Below, piece after piece: positions 10,447 to 20,634 of a DNA stretch of 64,000 nt. The DNA comes from Rhodoferax saidenbachensis (GTDB lineage: Bacteria > Pseudomonadota > Gammaproteobacteria > Burkholderiales > Burkholderiaceae_C). Numbering within the stretch: position 1 is the stretch's first letter; each line of letters begins with the position of its first letter. The notes beneath the pieces were generated by a model, which was not told where the DNA came from, did not search any database, and was given only the letters and a program-made list of their open reading frames with translations. Made by a program: the position numbers and the translations under genes. The DNA lies in contig NZ_CP019239.1 in the NCBI RefSeq assembly GCF_001955715.1, forward strand, positions 3,844,001 through 3,908,000, given 5' to 3'.

Positions 10447-10469
10447 GGATATCTCTTTCAGTCACCAAT

Positions 10470-10901
10470 TCAGGCAACGCTGCCGCCAGCTGCTTCAATC
10501 GCAGCCTTTGCACCAGCAGTAGCACCAATACCGTTCAGCTTGACTGCTTTGGCAATCGCGCCGGTGTTGATAACCTTAACCACCTTGGCCAATTGGCCCA
10601 CGAGACCAGCTTGCTTGAGCGACAACAGATCGACTTCAGGCAAACCCAGTGCGTCCAATGCGGTCAAGGTGACTTCTGCATTGAATTGCAGCAGGTGTGA
10701 CTTGAAACCGCGCTTGGGCAAGCGGCGATGCATAGGCATCTGGCCACCTTCGAAGCCTACAGCGGGACCGCCACCGGAACGTGACTTTTGACCTTTGTGG
10801 CCACGGCCAGCGGTCTTGCCCAGGCCAGAGCCGATACCACGACCCACGCGACGCTTGGCGTGCTTTGCGCCTTCTGCAGGCTTGATGTTATTAAGTTCCA
10901 T
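10470..10901 (-). CDS. rplO: 50S ribosomal protein L15
   Basis: 143-residue L15 with [19 protein letters not shown] and [18 protein letters not shown]. Three adjacent possible starts (TTG, ATG, ATG) follow AGAGG. The second ATG ([11 protein letters not shown]) is chosen because it has the best spacing and matches the family N terminus. It lies ten bases after rpmD. Confidence 0.97.
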   Translation of the reverse strand: MELNNIKPAEGAKHAKRRVGRGIGSGLGKTAGRGHKGQKSRSGGGPAVGFEGGQMPMHRRLPKRGFKSHLLQFNAEVTLTALDALGLPEVDLLSLKQAGLVGQLAKVVKVINTGAIAKAVKLNGIGATAGAKAAIEAAGGSVA

Positions 10902-10911
10902 CATCAACCTC

Positions 10912-11094
10912 TTAGAGCACTTTGATCAGATAGCTGATCTTGTTGATCATGCCGCGAACAGCGGGCGTGTCTTGCAACTCGCTCACACTGTTGAGCTTGC
11001 GCAGACCCAAACCACGCACGGTAGCGCGGTGAGATTCTTTGGTTCCGATTGGGCTACGCACCAATTGAACCTTGACTGTTTGTTGTGTTGTCAT
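10912..11094 (-). CDS. rpmD: 50S ribosomal protein L30
   Basis: 60-residue L30 with the family's [29 protein letters not shown] core, in which the invariant GLGLRKL is near residue 32. It lies between rpsE and rplO with short spacers. Confidence 0.97.
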   Translation of the reverse strand: MTTQQTVKVQLVRSPIGTKESHRATVRGLGLRKLNSVSELQDTPAVRGMINKISYLIKVL

Positions 11095-11109
11095 AGTGAA
11101 GTCTCCGGA

Positions 11110-11634
11110 TTAAGCGAAGATCTCTTCCACGGTCTTGCCGCGCTTGGCTGCAACTTCCGAAGGTGTTGTCGACACGGACAGCGCATGCAGCGTGGCACGC
11201 ACCATGTTGTAGGGATTGCTCGAACCATGGCTCTTGGCCACGATGTCGGTAATACCTACCACTTCAAAAACTGCACGCATAGGACCACCTGCAATGATGC
11301 CGGTACCCTTGGGAGCCGGTGCCATCATGACGCTGGCTGCACCGTGGTGACCCATCACCTTGTGGTGAATGGTGCCGTTTTTCAGGGAAACCTTCAGCAT
11401 GTTACGACGGGCTTCTTCCATGGCCTTCTGCACAGCAGCCGGCACTTCCTTGGATTTACCCTTGCCCATACCGATGCGACCATCACCATCACCAACCACG
11501 GTCAAGGCTGCGAAACCGAGAATACGGCCGCCCTTCACCACTTTGGTAACGCGATTGATCGCGATCATCTTCTCGCGCAGACCGTCCTCAGGACCCTCGG
11601 CCTTACCTTGCATTTTTGCTTGAACTTTAGCCAT
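11110..11634 (-). CDS. rpsE: 30S ribosomal protein S5
   Basis: 174-residue S5. The N-terminal double-stranded RNA-binding domain ([18 protein letters not shown], then [13 protein letters not shown]) and the C-terminal domain ([20 protein letters not shown]) are intact. S5 contributes to decoding accuracy, and the loop mutated in spectinomycin-resistant strains lies in [10 protein letters not shown]. It follows rplR after 17 bases. Confidence 0.98.
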   Translation of the reverse strand: MAKVQAKMQGKAEGPEDGLREKMIAINRVTKVVKGGRILGFAALTVVGDGDGRIGMGKGKSKEVPAAVQKAMEEARRNMLKVSLKNGTIHHKVMGHHGAASVMMAPAPKGTGIIAGGPMRAVFEVVGITDIVAKSHGSSNPYNMVRATLHALSVSTTPSEVAAKRGKTVEEIFA

Positions 11635-11651
11635 CTTAATTTCCGATCTGC

Positions 11652-12017
11652 TTAGAACTGCAAGCCAGCTTCACGCGCGGCATCAGCCAGCGCCTTGACA
11701 CGGCCGTGGTACGCAAAACCTGAACGGTCAAACGCAACTTTTTCTACACCAGCAGCTTTGGCTTTTTCAGCCACGCGCTTGCCAATGATTTGCGCTGCAG
11801 CGACGTTGCCGCCTTTGCCGCTAGCACCCAGGGACTTGCGCACATCTGCTTCTGCAGTGGATGCGCTTGCCAGAACCTTGCCACCGTCGCCAGAGATAAC
11901 GCTGGCATAGATGTGCAGGTTGGTACGGGTCACGGTCAAACGGGCTACACCTTGCGTTGCAATGCGGATACGAGTCTGACGGGCTCTGCGAAGACGCTGC
12001 TCTTTTTTGGTCAACAT
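11652..12017 (-). CDS. rplR: 50S ribosomal protein L18
   Basis: 121-residue L18 starting [16 protein letters not shown]. The 5S rRNA-binding region ([17 protein letters not shown]) is near residue 27, and [22 protein letters not shown] forms the conserved end. It follows rplF by 11 bases. Confidence 0.98.
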   Translation of the reverse strand: MLTKKEQRLRRARQTRIRIATQGVARLTVTRTNLHIYASVISGDGGKVLASASTAEADVRKSLGASGKGGNVAAAQIIGKRVAEKAKAAGVEKVAFDRSGFAYHGRVKALADAAREAGLQF

Positions 12018-12028
12018 GTTGCAGCTCC

Positions 12029-12562
12029 TTATTTCTTCTTGGTTTCTTTGATCGTGATCTTCTCGTCCGCATAGCGGATGCCCTTGCCCTTGTAAGGCTC
12101 TGGCGGACGAACAGCACGGATCTCAGCAGCAATCTGTCCAACGCGCTGACGGTCAGCACCTTTGATCAGGATTTCTGTAGGAGTGGGCGTCGCCACCGAA
12201 ATGCCAACAGGCATATCGATGTTGACGGGATGCGAGTAACCGACAGCCAGATTCAGTTTGGCACCGGAAGCCTGGGCTTTGTAACCCACGCCAATCAGGC
12301 TCAACTTTTTCTCAAAGCCCTTGGTGACACCAACCACCATGTTGTTCACCAGCTGACGCATGGTGCCAGACATGGCATTGGCTTCGCGGGAATCATTGGC
12401 TGGAGCAAAATTCAGGTTGCCAGCGTCGTTGGCGACCTTAACCAGGCTGTTTAGTGTCAGATTCAGCGTACCACCAGTGCCTTTGACACTGATCTGGTCT
12501 GCCTTGATCGACACATCAACGCCAGCGGGAATCGCGACGGGGAGTTTACCTACACGGGACAT
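12029..12562 (-). CDS. rplF: 50S ribosomal protein L6
   Basis: 177-residue L6 beginning [17 protein letters not shown], with the two repeated alpha/beta domains and the C-terminal signature [13 protein letters not shown]. It binds 23S rRNA near the factor-binding site. It lies 21 bases after rpsH. Confidence 0.98.
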   Translation of the reverse strand: MSRVGKLPVAIPAGVDVSIKADQISVKGTGGTLNLTLNSLVKVANDAGNLNFAPANDSREANAMSGTMRQLVNNMVVGVTKGFEKKLSLIGVGYKAQASGAKLNLAVGYSHPVNIDMPVGISVATPTPTEILIKGADRQRVGQIAAEIRAVRPPEPYKGKGIRYADEKITIKETKKK

Positions 12563-12583
12563 TTTTTATTTCTCCTATGCAGG

Positions 12584-12979
12584 TTAAGCGACGTAGCACA
12601 GCACTTCACCACCGACACCGGTAGCGCGCGCTTTGCGATCAGTCATCACACCTTGAGGCGTAGTCACGATAGCCACACCCATGCCGTTTTGGACTTGAGG
12701 AATAGCGTCGCTGCCACGGTACACACGCAGGCCAGGACGGCTTACGCGCTCAATGCGCTCGATCACAGGCTTGCCTGCGTAATATTTCAGGGCGATTTCC
12801 AATTCAGCCTTGCCACCTTCGGTGGAGACCTTGAAACCGTCGATATAGCCTTCGTCTTTCAACACTTGGGCAATGGCAACCTTCACTTTGGAAGAAGGCA
12901 CCGAGACCGTAGTCTTGGCAACCATTTGCGCATTGCGAATGCGTGTCAACAGGTCGGCAATGGGATCACTCATGCTCAT
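12584..12979 (-). CDS. rpsH: 30S ribosomal protein S8
   Basis: 131-residue S8 starting [18 protein letters not shown], with the C-terminal [18 protein letters not shown] signature. In E. coli S8 represses the spc operon by binding the rplE leader; whether that holds here was not testable by eye, as the rplX-rplE spacer is only two bases. It lies 18 bases after rpsN. Confidence 0.98.
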   Translation of the reverse strand: MSMSDPIADLLTRIRNAQMVAKTTVSVPSSKVKVAIAQVLKDEGYIDGFKVSTEGGKAELEIALKYYAGKPVIERIERVSRPGLRVYRGSDAIPQVQNGMGVAIVTTPQGVMTDRKARATGVGGEVLCYVA

Positions 12980-12997
12980 GTTTGGTTCTCCTACCGC

Positions 12998-13303
12998 TTA
13001 CCAGCTGGCCTTGACGATGCCGGGGATCTCGCCGGCAAAAGCCATTTCACGAATCTTTGCGCGTGCCAGACCGAAGTGCTGGAACGTTCCACGGGGACGA
13101 CCCGTAATGGAGCAGCGGTTACGCTGGCGTGTGGGGTTTGCGTTGCGGGGCAACTTTTGCAGACCCATGCGGGCTGCGGCGCGCTCTTCGTCAGAACGCT
13201 TTGCATCGCCTGCGATCGCCTTGAATTCCGCGTATTTCTTCGCGTACTTGGCAGCCAACTGATCACGCTTCAGTTCACGCTGGATTAAAGCCATTTTTGC
13301 CAT
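12998..13303 (-). CDS. rpsN: 30S ribosomal protein S14
   Basis: 101-residue S14 of the long, zinc-free type. The C-terminal half ([20 protein letters not shown]) keeps one Cys instead of the paired CxxC motifs of short S14. The start at [11 protein letters not shown] was chosen over an in-frame upstream extension, which overlaps rplE. It lies between rplE and rpsH. Confidence 0.97.
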   Translation of the reverse strand: MAKMALIQRELKRDQLAAKYAKKYAEFKAIAGDAKRSDEERAAARMGLQKLPRNANPTRQRNRCSITGRPRGTFQHFGLARAKIREMAFAGEIPGIVKASW

Positions 13304-13311
13304 GGGTGACC

Positions 13312-13851
13312 TCAGTTCTTGAACGGAAAACGGAAGCCAGCGAGCAGTGCCTTGCACTCTTCGTCGGTCTTGGCCGTCGTAGTGATACTGATATTGAGGC
13401 CACGCAAGGCATCAACCTTGTCGTATTCAATTTCAGGGAAAATGATCTGTTCTTTAACGCCGATGTTGTAGTTACCGCGACCATCGAACGCACGACCAGA
13501 AATGCCACGGAAGTCACGCACGCGGGGCAGAGCCACGGTCACGAAACGGTCCAGGAATTCATACATCTGCACGCCACGCAAAGTGACCATGCAACCAATA
13601 GCCTGGTTTTCGCGGATCTTGAAACCAGCGATAGCCTTCTTGGACTTGGTCACGACGGGCTTTTGGCCAGCAATCTTGGTCAGGTCGCTTACTGCGTGAT
13701 CCATAACCTTCTTGTCAGCAACCGCTTCGCTCACACCCATGTTCAGGGTGATCTTGGTCAGACGGGGCACTTGCATCGCAGAGGTGTAACCAAATTTGGC
13801 TTTCAGCTCAGGCGCGACTTTTTCGCGATAGTGTTGTTGAAGACGTGCCAT
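13312..13851 (-). CDS. rplE: 50S ribosomal protein L5
   Basis: 179-residue L5 with the family signatures [17 protein letters not shown] near residue 29 and [17 protein letters not shown] near 130. L5 binds 5S rRNA and contacts the P-site tRNA. It is only two bases downstream of rplX, so probably translationally coupled. Confidence 0.98.
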   Translation of the reverse strand: MARLQQHYREKVAPELKAKFGYTSAMQVPRLTKITLNMGVSEAVADKKVMDHAVSDLTKIAGQKPVVTKSKKAIAGFKIRENQAIGCMVTLRGVQMYEFLDRFVTVALPRVRDFRGISGRAFDGRGNYNIGVKEQIIFPEIEYDKVDALRGLNISITTTAKTDEECKALLAGFRFPFKN

Positions 13852-13853
13852 GC

Positions 13854-14174
13854 TTATGCCACCTTGATTTCTTCGCCGCTGGACTTGTAAACGCGCACGC
13901 GCTTACCATCCGTCAGCACCTTGATACCAACACGGTCCGCCTTGCCGGTAGCCGCATTGAAAATGGCTACATTGGACTGGTGGATAGGCATGGTCTTTTC
14001 AACGATGCCGCCGGTTGTGCCCTTCATCGGGTTTGGCTTGGTGTGTTTTTTCACCAAGTTAATACCGTCAACGACCACATGGGAGTCGTCTTTGCGCAAG
14101 GAGATGACTCCTCGCTTGCCCTTATCGCGACCTGCGATAACGATGACTTGGTCGCCTTTGCGAATCTTGTTCAT
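13854..14174 (-). CDS. rplX: 50S ribosomal protein L24
   Basis: 106-residue L24 with an N-terminal KOW motif ([19 protein letters not shown]) and the C-terminal [18 protein letters not shown]. It is an early assembly protein. It lies nine bases after rplN. Confidence 0.98.
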   Translation of the reverse strand: MNKIRKGDQVIVIAGRDKGKRGVISLRKDDSHVVVDGINLVKKHTKPNPMKGTTGGIVEKTMPIHQSNVAIFNAATGKADRVGIKVLTDGKRVRVYKSSGEEIKVA

Positions 14175-14183
14175 GGCGGGTCC

Positions 14184-14552
14184 TTACAAAACTTCAGGAG
14201 CCAGGGACACGATCTTCATGAACTTTTCAGTACGCAATTCGCGCGTCACTGGTCCAAAGATACGGGTGCCGATAGGCTCCAATTTGGCGTTGAGCAACAC
14301 TGCTGCGTTGCCGTCGAATTTCACCAAAGAGCCATCGCCACGGCGAATGCCCTTGGCAGTGCGAACCACTACAGCGCTGTAAACCTCGCCTTTTTTGACG
14401 CGGCCACGGGGTGCGGCTTCTTTGATGCTAACTTTGATGATGTCGCCAACGCTTGCATAGCGACGCTTCGACCCGCCCAGCACTTTAATGCAGAGGACAG
14501 ATTTCGCGCCGGTATTGTCGGCAACTTCCAGTCGAGATTCAGTTTGGATCAT
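14184..14552 (-). CDS. rplN: 50S ribosomal protein L14
   Basis: 122-residue L14 starting [18 protein letters not shown], with the signature region [20 protein letters not shown]. It is the first gene of the spc segment. The genes normally preceding it (rplP, rpmC, rpsQ) are absent: glpD and glpK occupy that place. A consensus-like promoter is found upstream at 14702-14730. Confidence 0.98.
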   Translation of the reverse strand: MIQTESRLEVADNTGAKSVLCIKVLGGSKRRYASVGDIIKVSIKEAAPRGRVKKGEVYSAVVVRTAKGIRRGDGSLVKFDGNAAVLLNAKLEPIGTRIFGPVTRELRTEKFMKIVSLAPEVL

Positions 14553-14692
14553 TTCAATATTCCCAACTTGCACCAGGAGCAGCATTTACCTTGAGGCAAA
14601 CACCAACACCGAGTCAGTCTTGGGCCCGCTGTCCGCCGCACAAACCACTTGCACGACTTCCATTTGGGCAGAAACTTCTGCTTTTTCAAGCG

Positions 14693-14724
14693 AAGCCCAC
14701 GATTATGCATGTGTTTGTGGGCTT
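14693..14724. promoter_or_regulatory. Inverted repeat spanning the rplN promoter -10
   Basis: AAGCCCAC (14693-14700) and GTGGGCTT (14717-14724) are perfect complements separated by 16 bases. The -10 hexamer of the rplN promoter lies in the spacer, and the right arm lies in the -10/-35 spacer. It could be an operator, or the arms could pair in DNA; no known regulator is recognised. Confidence 0.4.
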
Positions 14725-14730
14725 GGTCAA
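14702..14730 (-). promoter_or_regulatory. Promoter of the spc-alpha cluster
   Basis: On the minus strand TTGACC, a 17-base spacer and CATAAT match the sigma-70 consensus at most positions. It lies between the glpD stop at 14738 and rplN, giving a leader of about 140 nt. It would allow ribosomal gene expression independent of glpKD. Confidence 0.75.
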
Positions 14731-14737
14731 CACTTTT

Positions 14738-16363
14738 TTAGGCCGGCAACTCCAAATACTGCTGCACCAACGCAAAAAAAGCGTCGATTTGCGGGTCTTG
14801 TCCGGTTTCTTCTTGCAATATTGCCGCCACCCGTGTCGCCAAAGTGCCCGCCAGGCGCGCATCCAGAAACAGCAGACGCGAACGCCGGGCCAGCACATCT
14901 TCCACGGTGCGCGCATATTCATTGCGCGCCGCATAACGCACCATGGCCTCCGTCAAACCGGGCGTCAGCGTCACATCCGCTCCCGGCATGACCAACAGTT
15001 GCACCGCTTCCGACCCGTAGGAATGGCCGCCTGCGGGCAAACTGATGGACACCGGGGCGGCACCCGCCAGGCCCGCACCCAGCAGATTTAAGTGAGCAGT
15101 CACTGGCTTTTTATCGCAATGGATAAGACGCTTGTCCACGCATTTCTGCAAGACGTCTTCAGCCATCGCGCGGTAAGTCGTCCATTTGCCGCCGGTCACC
15201 GTCACCAAGCCGCTGCGGCTGACCAGCACCGTGTGCTCGCGGCTCAGGCCCTTGGTGTTGTCGCCGTCGTCATCCTGGGGTTTGACCAAGGGCCGCAGCC
15301 CAACCCAGATACTGCGAATGTCTTCTTTCTTGGGGGCACGGCGCAGATAACGGGCCGCCTCACTCAATATGAAGTCCACTTCTTCCTTGAACGGCAGGGG
15401 CTCTCGGGCCAAGTCATGGCGGGGGGTGTCGGTCGTCCCCAAAATAACCTTGCCCAGCCACGGCACCGCAAATAAAACCCGGCCATCGGCGGTTTTGGGC
15501 ACCATCAGCGCCACCTCGGAGTCCAGAAACTCCCGGTCCACCACGATATGCACACCCTGGCTGGGCGCCACCATGGCTTTGGTGGGGCGACGGCCGTCAT
15601 GGGCGTTGGCAGCACCGTCTTTTTGGCGCAATTCGTCGACCCACACGCCCGCGGCATTGATGACACATCCAGCGTGCACCTCGATTTGCGCACCGGTTTC
15701 GGTGTCTTCGCAGACCAAGCCAGCAACCTTGCCATCCTTATAAATAAGGTCTGCCGCCTTGCAGTAATTGACCAACAAGGCACCGTGCAACGCCGCCGTT
15801 TTGGCCAGGGTAATGGCCAAACGGGCGTCGTTGAACTGGCCGTCCCAGTACTTCACGCCGCCCTTGAGATGCGCGGGGTTGGCCTGTGGCAGCGAAGCCA
15901 GGGTTGCATCCCGCCCCAGAAATTCGGTTTTTCCCAGCCCCGCCTTGCCGGCGAGTGCGTCGTACATCTTCAGACCCACACCATAGAAAGGCGTTTCCCA
16001 CCACTGGTAGGACGGCATGACAAAGGCCAACGGCTGCGCCAGATGGGGCGCATTGTGCAAAAGCGTGGTGCGCTCGTGCAGGGCCTCGCGCACCAGGGCG
16101 ATATTGCCCTGCGCCAAGTAACGCACGCCGCCATGCACGAGTTTGGTCGCACGGGACGACGTGCCTTTGGCAAAGTCGTGGGACTCCACCAGCACCACTT
16201 TCAGGCCACGGGTCACGGCATCCAGTGCCACGCCTAATCCGGTAGCGCCGCCGCCGACGATGGCGATGTCATAGCGGGTACAGTCGCGCAGGCGCTCCAG
16301 CAAATCGGCACGGCGGGTAGGCAAGGCTTGGGCATTTGTGGTCATGGTCAGCTTGGTATTCAA
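14738..16363 (-). CDS. glpD: Glycerol-3-phosphate dehydrogenase (FAD)
   Basis: 541-residue respiratory glycerol-3-phosphate dehydrogenase, oxidising G3P to dihydroxyacetone phosphate at the inner face of the membrane and reducing ubiquinone. The FAD site ([19 protein letters not shown]) is at about 31-49, and the family motif [15 protein letters not shown] follows near 69. The C-terminal helical domain (about 400-541) carries [11 protein letters not shown] and [17 protein letters not shown]. Its start overlaps the glpK stop by four bases (ATGA-type coupling), so the two form an operon. No glpF or glpR is adjacent. Confidence 0.97.
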   Translation of the reverse strand: MNTKLTMTTNAQALPTRRADLLERLRDCTRYDIAIVGGGATGLGVALDAVTRGLKVVLVESHDFAKGTSSRATKLVHGGVRYLAQGNIALVREALHERTTLLHNAPHLAQPLAFVMPSYQWWETPFYGVGLKMYDALAGKAGLGKTEFLGRDATLASLPQANPAHLKGGVKYWDGQFNDARLAITLAKTAALHGALLVNYCKAADLIYKDGKVAGLVCEDTETGAQIEVHAGCVINAAGVWVDELRQKDGAANAHDGRRPTKAMVAPSQGVHIVVDREFLDSEVALMVPKTADGRVLFAVPWLGKVILGTTDTPRHDLAREPLPFKEEVDFILSEAARYLRRAPKKEDIRSIWVGLRPLVKPQDDDGDNTKGLSREHTVLVSRSGLVTVTGGKWTTYRAMAEDVLQKCVDKRLIHCDKKPVTAHLNLLGAGLAGAAPVSISLPAGGHSYGSEAVQLLVMPGADVTLTPGLTEAMVRYAARNEYARTVEDVLARRSRLLFLDARLAGTLATRVAAILQEETGQDPQIDAFFALVQQYLELPA

Positions 16364-17877
16364 TCGTAGGCCCAGTGTTTGGAGCGTTCCACCGCCTGGC
16401 GCCAGCGGGCCATCTTGGCCTGGCGTGCGTCCGGGCTCATGCGGGGCTCAAAGCGGCGGTCCATGGCCCATTGGCTGGACACTTCGTCCACGCCGGCCCA
16501 GAAGCCGGTGGCCAGCCCCGCAAGGTAAGCGGCGCCCAGGGCCGTGGTTTCGGTCACTACCGGACGCACTACCGGCACACCCAGAAAGTCGGCCTGCATC
16601 TGCATCAGCAGGTTGTTGCGGCAGGCACCGCCGTCCACGCGCAGTTCCTTGAGCGCAATGCCCGAGTCCTGCACCATGGCGCCAAACACATCAGCCGCCT
16701 GCAACGCGATGGACTCCAGCGCCGCGCGGGCGATATGGGGCCGGGCTGTGCCGCGCGTCATACCCAACAGCGTGCCGCGCGCGTGGCCGTCCCAGTGTGG
16801 CGTGCCCAAGCCGGCAAAGGCGGGCACCAGGTACACATCCTGCGTGTCGGGCACGCAAGAGGCGAGTGCCTCTACCTCTTCTGCCGACTTGATGATCTGC
16901 AAGCCATCGCGCAGCCACTGGATGGTGGCGCCGGCCATGAAGACCGAGCCTTCCAGCGCGTAACAGGCGTGGGTTTTAAGCGCTTGCGGCTTGGCTTTTT
17001 CCGAGCCCACCCAGGCCACGGTCGTGAGCAATTTGGACTGGCTGGGCACGGCCGCTGTGCCGGTGTTCATGAGCATGAAACAGCCCGTTCCGTAGGTGTT
17101 CTTGGCCATGCCGGGCTGGTAACAGGTCTGACCAAACGTCGCAGCCTGTTGGTCGCCCGCGATGCCGGCAATACGCACCGGCGCACCAAACAGTGACACA
17201 TCGGTTTCACCGACAACACCACTGGACGGCACCACCTCCGGCAACACGCTGGCCGGAATATTGAACAGGGACAGCAGTTGCGCATCCCAGCACAGCTCGC
17301 GGATGTTGAAGAGCAGCGTGCGCGAGGCATTGCTGGCATCCGTCACGTGCAGGCGCCCGCCCGTGAGCTTCCAGATCAGCCAGCTATCCACCGTGCCAAA
17401 GGCCAGCTCGCCGCGTTCTGCGCGGGCCCGCACACCGGGCACGTTGTCGAGCAGCCATTCGAGCTTGGTACCGGAGAAATAGGCATCCAGCACCAGGCCG
17501 GTCTTGGCCTGGATCATCTTGGCTTTGCCGGCTTTGCGCAGTGCGTCGCAGCGCGCTGCGGTGCGGCGGTCCTGCCAGACGATGGCGTTGGCGACCGGCT
17601 CACCGGTCTTGCGGTCCCACAAGAGCGTGGTCTCGCGCTGGTTGGTGATGCCTATGCCGGAAATGTGGTGCGCCGACAGGTTGCGCTTCTTGAGCGCGGC
17701 CAGTGCGACGGCGTACTGGGTGTGCCAGATCTCGTTGGCATCATGCTCGACCCAACCCGGCTGGGGGAAAATCTGGCGGAACTCCTGCTGCGCCACCGCG
17801 GCGACCTGCCCCTGGCGGTCAAACACAATGGCCCGTGAGCTGGTGGTCCCCTGGTCTAGCGCGAGAATGTAGTCCAT
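16360..17877 (-). CDS. glpK: Glycerol kinase
   Basis: 505-residue FGGY-family kinase phosphorylating glycerol with [18 protein letters not shown] sits at 6-20, the substrate motif [17 protein letters not shown] near 80, and the second FGGY signature (GLRGLAVDGG-like [16 protein letters not shown]) near 400. It is first in the glpKD operon and is divergent from proC with only 15 bases between start codons, so its promoter must lie inside proC. Confidence 0.97.
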   Translation of the reverse strand: MDYILALDQGTTSSRAIVFDRQGQVAAVAQQEFRQIFPQPGWVEHDANEIWHTQYAVALAALKKRNLSAHHISGIGITNQRETTLLWDRKTGEPVANAIVWQDRRTAARCDALRKAGKAKMIQAKTGLVLDAYFSGTKLEWLLDNVPGVRARAERGELAFGTVDSWLIWKLTGGRLHVTDASNASRTLLFNIRELCWDAQLLSLFNIPASVLPEVVPSSGVVGETDVSLFGAPVRIAGIAGDQQAATFGQTCYQPGMAKNTYGTGCFMLMNTGTAAVPSQSKLLTTVAWVGSEKAKPQALKTHACYALEGSVFMAGATIQWLRDGLQIIKSAEEVEALASCVPDTQDVYLVPAFAGLGTPHWDGHARGTLLGMTRGTARPHIARAALESIALQAADVFGAMVQDSGIALKELRVDGGACRNNLLMQMQADFLGVPVVRPVVTETTALGAAYLAGLATGFWAGVDEVSSQWAMDRRFEPRMSPDARQAKMARWRQAVERSKHWAYD

Positions 17878-17892
17878 AAATCGGAGATATCA

Positions 17893-18708
17893 ATGAGTGA
17901 GCACATTGCGTTTATCGGCGGCGGCAACATGGCCAGCGCCATTATCAGCGGACTGATCCGCCAGGGGTTTGCCAGCCAGCACATGGATGTCGTGGAGCCT
18001 TTCCCCGAAGCGCGGGAGAAGCTGAAATCCCATTTTGGCATCGAAGCCCACGCCCAGGCCGGTGATTTTCTGGGCCGCGCCACCATCGTGTTGTGGGCCG
18101 TGAAACCGCAGACATTCAAGGAAGCGGCATTGCAGGTGCGCTTTCACACCAAGGACGCGCTGCACCTGAGCGTGGCCGCCGGCATCCGCAGCGACAGCAT
18201 TGCGCACTGGCTGGGCAATGAACGCGTGATTCGCACCATGCCCAACACGCCCGCACTGATTGGCAAGGGCATCACCGCGCTGTACCCGCGCCCCGCCGTG
18301 ACCGAGAAAGACCGCCAACTGGCCGAGCGCATTGTTTCCACCACCGGCGAGTTCCTCTGGCTGGACGCCGAGAGCCAGCTCGACGCCGTGACCGCTATTT
18401 CCGGCTCCGGCCCGGCCTATATGTTCTATTTCATGGAAGCCATGACCGCCGCCGGTGCCGAGATGGGCCTGCCGCGCGAGCAGGCCTACAAGCTGGCCGT
18501 GGCCACCTTTATCGGCGCGGGAGAGTTGGCCCGTGCGTCCAGCGAGCCGCCCGAAATCCTGCGCCAGCGCGTCACCTCCAAAGGCGGCACCACTTATGCG
18601 GCCATCACGTCGATGGACGAGAGCCAGATCAAGCCGCTGTTTGCCAAGGCGCTGCATGCCGCCCGGAAACGGGCGACCGAGCTGGGTGATGAGTTCGGGG
18701 AGAGTTAA
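17893..18708 (+). CDS. proC: Pyrroline-5-carboxylate reductase
   Basis: 271-residue enzyme of proline synthesis, reducing 1-pyrroline-5-carboxylate with NAD(P)H in the cytoplasm. The Rossmann motif IAFIGGGNMASAII is at 5-18, and the C-terminal dimer domain has AISGSGPAYMFYFMEAM and the signature VTSKGGTTYAAI near 230. GGAGA lies before the ATG, within the 15-base gap to glpK. A repeat copy and the DUF2164 gene follow. Confidence 0.97.
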   Translation: MSEHIAFIGGGNMASAIISGLIRQGFASQHMDVVEPFPEAREKLKSHFGIEAHAQAGDFLGRATIVLWAVKPQTFKEAALQVRFHTKDALHLSVAAGIRSDSIAHWLGNERVIRTMPNTPALIGKGITALYPRPAVTEKDRQLAERIVSTTGEFLWLDAESQLDAVTAISGSGPAYMFYFMEAMTAAGAEMGLPREQAYKLAVATFIGAGELARASSEPPEILRQRVTSKGGTTYAAITSMDESQIKPLFAKALHAARKRATELGDEFGES

Positions 18709-18720
18709 GCATGTTTTATG

Positions 18721-18771
18721 CTTCCAGCCCTTATGGAATTTGCGCAAGCAGCTACTATTTCAATAGCAAAA
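18721..18771 (-). repeat. Dispersed intergenic repeat, copy A
   Basis: Read on the minus strand it gives TTTTGCTATTGAAATAG, then TAGCTGCTTGCGCA, then ATTCCATAAGGGCTGGA. It is nearly identical in its core to copies E and H. It lies between proC and DUF2164 and ends just before the DUF2164 ribosome-binding site. Confidence 0.85.
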
Positions 18772-18781
18772 CGGAGGCGCC

Positions 18782-19051
18782 ATGAGCATTGAAATTTCCA
18801 AGGACGCCCGCAAACAGGCGATTGCGTCCATAGAACGCTACTTCCGCGAGAACATGGAAGAGCCGATTGGCAACGTGTCCGCCGGCGCGCTGCTGGGCTA
18901 CTTTCTGGAAGAGATCGGCCCGCTGGTCTACAACAAGGCAGTGACCGATGTACAGGACCGGCTGCAGGCGCGCGTGATGGAAGTGGATGTGGAAATCCAC
19001 GAAGACGAATTTGCTTACTGGCGCAAGTTCGATCGGGCCCGCAAACCCTGA
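18782..19051 (+). CDS. DUF2164 family protein
   Basis: 89-residue soluble protein of the DUF2164 family, recognised from the start (ISKDARKQAIASIERYFREN), the central GALLGYFLEEIGPLVYNKAV and the acidic end (EVDVEIHEDEFAYW). The function is unknown. CGGAGG lies before the ATG. It may be co-transcribed with proC, separated from it by a repeat copy, and it converges on dgoA with 19 bases between them. Confidence 0.85.
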   Translation: MSIEISKDARKQAIASIERYFRENMEEPIGNVSAGALLGYFLEEIGPLVYNKAVTDVQDRLQARVMEVDVEIHEDEFAYWRKFDRARKP

Positions 19052-19070
19052 AAAGCTTCTGCGGCTCGGT

Positions 19071-19715
19071 TCAGACTTTGCCGCTGGTGGCCTGCCAGGC
19101 CTGCACGTACTGACGGGCCTTGACCAATACATCCGCTGCCGACTTGCCCGGTGCATACAGCTGGCTGCCAATGCCAAAACCGGTCGCCCCGGCGGTCACC
19201 CAAGCTGCCATGCTCTCCGGTGTGATACCGCCCACCGGCCACAGATCGATGCCTGTAGGCAGCACGGATTTGAAGGCCTTGAGGCCACCGTGACCCACCA
19301 TCTCGGCCGGGAACAGCTTGAGCGCGTGAGCACCGGCTTCGAGCGCGGTGAAGGCTTCCGAAGGCGTGGCCACACCGGGCGCGCAAACCATGCCCAACTC
19401 CACCGCGCGGCGGATGACCCGCACATCGCAGTTGGGCGACACCATCAACCGCCCACCCGCTGCGTGCACCGCGTTGACGTCATCAACGGTCAGCATGGTG
19501 CCGCCGCCGATCAGCGTGCCAGCAGGCAGGGCGCGCGTCAGACTCGCAATGCATTCCAGCGCGCCCGGGCGGTTCAGCGGTACTTCCAGAATCCGGAAAC
19601 CGCTCTGCACCAAAGCCTCGCCCACAGCGACCGCACTCGCGGTGTCCAGCCCACGCAGAATCGCCACCAAGGGCATGGCGCGGTGTTGCTTCAAGAGGTC
19701 GTGGGCGGTGCTCAT
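19071..19715 (-). CDS. dgoA: 2-dehydro-3-deoxy-6-phosphogalactonate aldolase
   Basis: 214-residue KDPG/KDPGal aldolase, a class I enzyme cleaving 2-keto-3-deoxy-6-phosphogalactonate to pyruvate and glyceraldehyde-3-phosphate. The Schiff-base Lys is in ALKLFPAEM (Lys133), and the catalytic Glu is in RILEVPLNRPG (Glu44). The galactonate assignment over the gluconate isozyme rests on the four-base overlap with dgoK upstream and on motifs such as VPLNRPGALECI. It is the last gene of the minus-strand sugar-acid run. Confidence 0.92.
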   Translation of the reverse strand: MSTAHDLLKQHRAMPLVAILRGLDTASAVAVGEALVQSGFRILEVPLNRPGALECIASLTRALPAGTLIGGGTMLTVDDVNAVHAAGGRLMVSPNCDVRVIRRAVELGMVCAPGVATPSEAFTALEAGAHALKLFPAEMVGHGGLKAFKSVLPTGIDLWPVGGITPESMAAWVTAGATGFGIGSQLYAPGKSAADVLVKARQYVQAWQATSGKV

Positions 19716-20629
19716 GCGGACTTTCCGTGGGATTGAAAATGCGCCATCGCGCCCAGAAAAGCGTCCTGCGCGTTGATGACTTCAAATGCCAGTCCCAGCG
19801 GCGCGGCGGCGGTCTGGTAATGCTGGGCCAGTTCGGGCGAGCCGATGATTTTGACCGGTGCTGCGGCCCGTGCACTGTGCGCCACATCGTGCAGCTCGCT
19901 GCCAATCAGCACGCCACTCAGGTAGGCACGGGTGCTGGCGGCAGGCATGTCGCCGCAGACCACGCGGGCGCGGCATTCAAACAACAAGTGGCTCAAGGCA
20001 CCCCCATGCTGCGCTGCCTGCACGCCCTGCGCGAAGACGGTGGCGTCCCAGACCTGTTCACTCGATCCGGCTGCCGCGGCCAGGGTGCCGTTTTTGCTCA
20101 GCACGTCAAACAGCTCACCCGTCATATAGGTACGCAGTTGCACGATGCGGCCCGCCTTGAGTTCCACCCATTTGCTGTGCGTACCGGGCAACACAAACCA
20201 GCCCGTGTGGTGGCCCAACGTGACTGCACCCAGCAGTTGGGTTTCTTCACCACGCATCACATCGGGCTGGCCCCACTGGTTGCGGATGCAGTAGCCCGGC
20301 ACCACGTGGCGGGGTACCGGGTCGGAGTCATCGGGAATCAACATCAGGTGCTGCGGCATATCAGCCAGCGCCACGGAAGCATCCAGATACGGAGCCTCTT
20401 TCCAGCCCATGGCGCTACCCACCATGCCGGACATCAGCACTTGCGTGGGCCGCGCGTCAATCGCATCCAACGCGGCACGCAGGGCCTCAGGAAAACGCCC
20501 TTTGCTCGCCAGCGCCCCTTCGCCGTCGGCATGGGACCGGATGCACTGCCCGCCGGCATCCAGCGCATAGGCACGGCGGTGCGTGGTGCCCCAGTCCACC
20601 CCGACAAAAGTCACTTCCGGGTTGTCCAT
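19712..20629 (-). CDS. dgoK: 2-dehydro-3-deoxygalactonokinase
   Basis: 305-residue kinase phosphorylating 2-keto-3-deoxygalactonate at C6 before DgoA cleavage. GVDWGTTHRRAYALD at 10-24 is the phosphate-binding loop of this actin-like ATPase family, and LPGTHSKWVELKAG is the family signature. It ends in a four-base overlap with dgoA and starts five bases after the aldehyde dehydrogenase gene stops. Confidence 0.93.
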   Translation of the reverse strand: MDNPEVTFVGVDWGTTHRRAYALDAGGQCIRSHADGEGALASKGRFPEALRAALDAIDARPTQVLMSGMVGSAMGWKEAPYLDASVALADMPQHLMLIPDDSDPVPRHVVPGYCIRNQWGQPDVMRGEETQLLGAVTLGHHTGWFVLPGTHSKWVELKAGRIVQLRTYMTGELFDVLSKNGTLAAAAGSSEQVWDATVFAQGVQAAQHGGALSHLLFECRARVVCGDMPAASTRAYLSGVLIGSELHDVAHSARAAAPVKIIGSPELAQHYQTAAAPLGLAFEVINAQDAFLGAMAHFQSHGKSA

Positions 20630-20634
20630 GCCGC

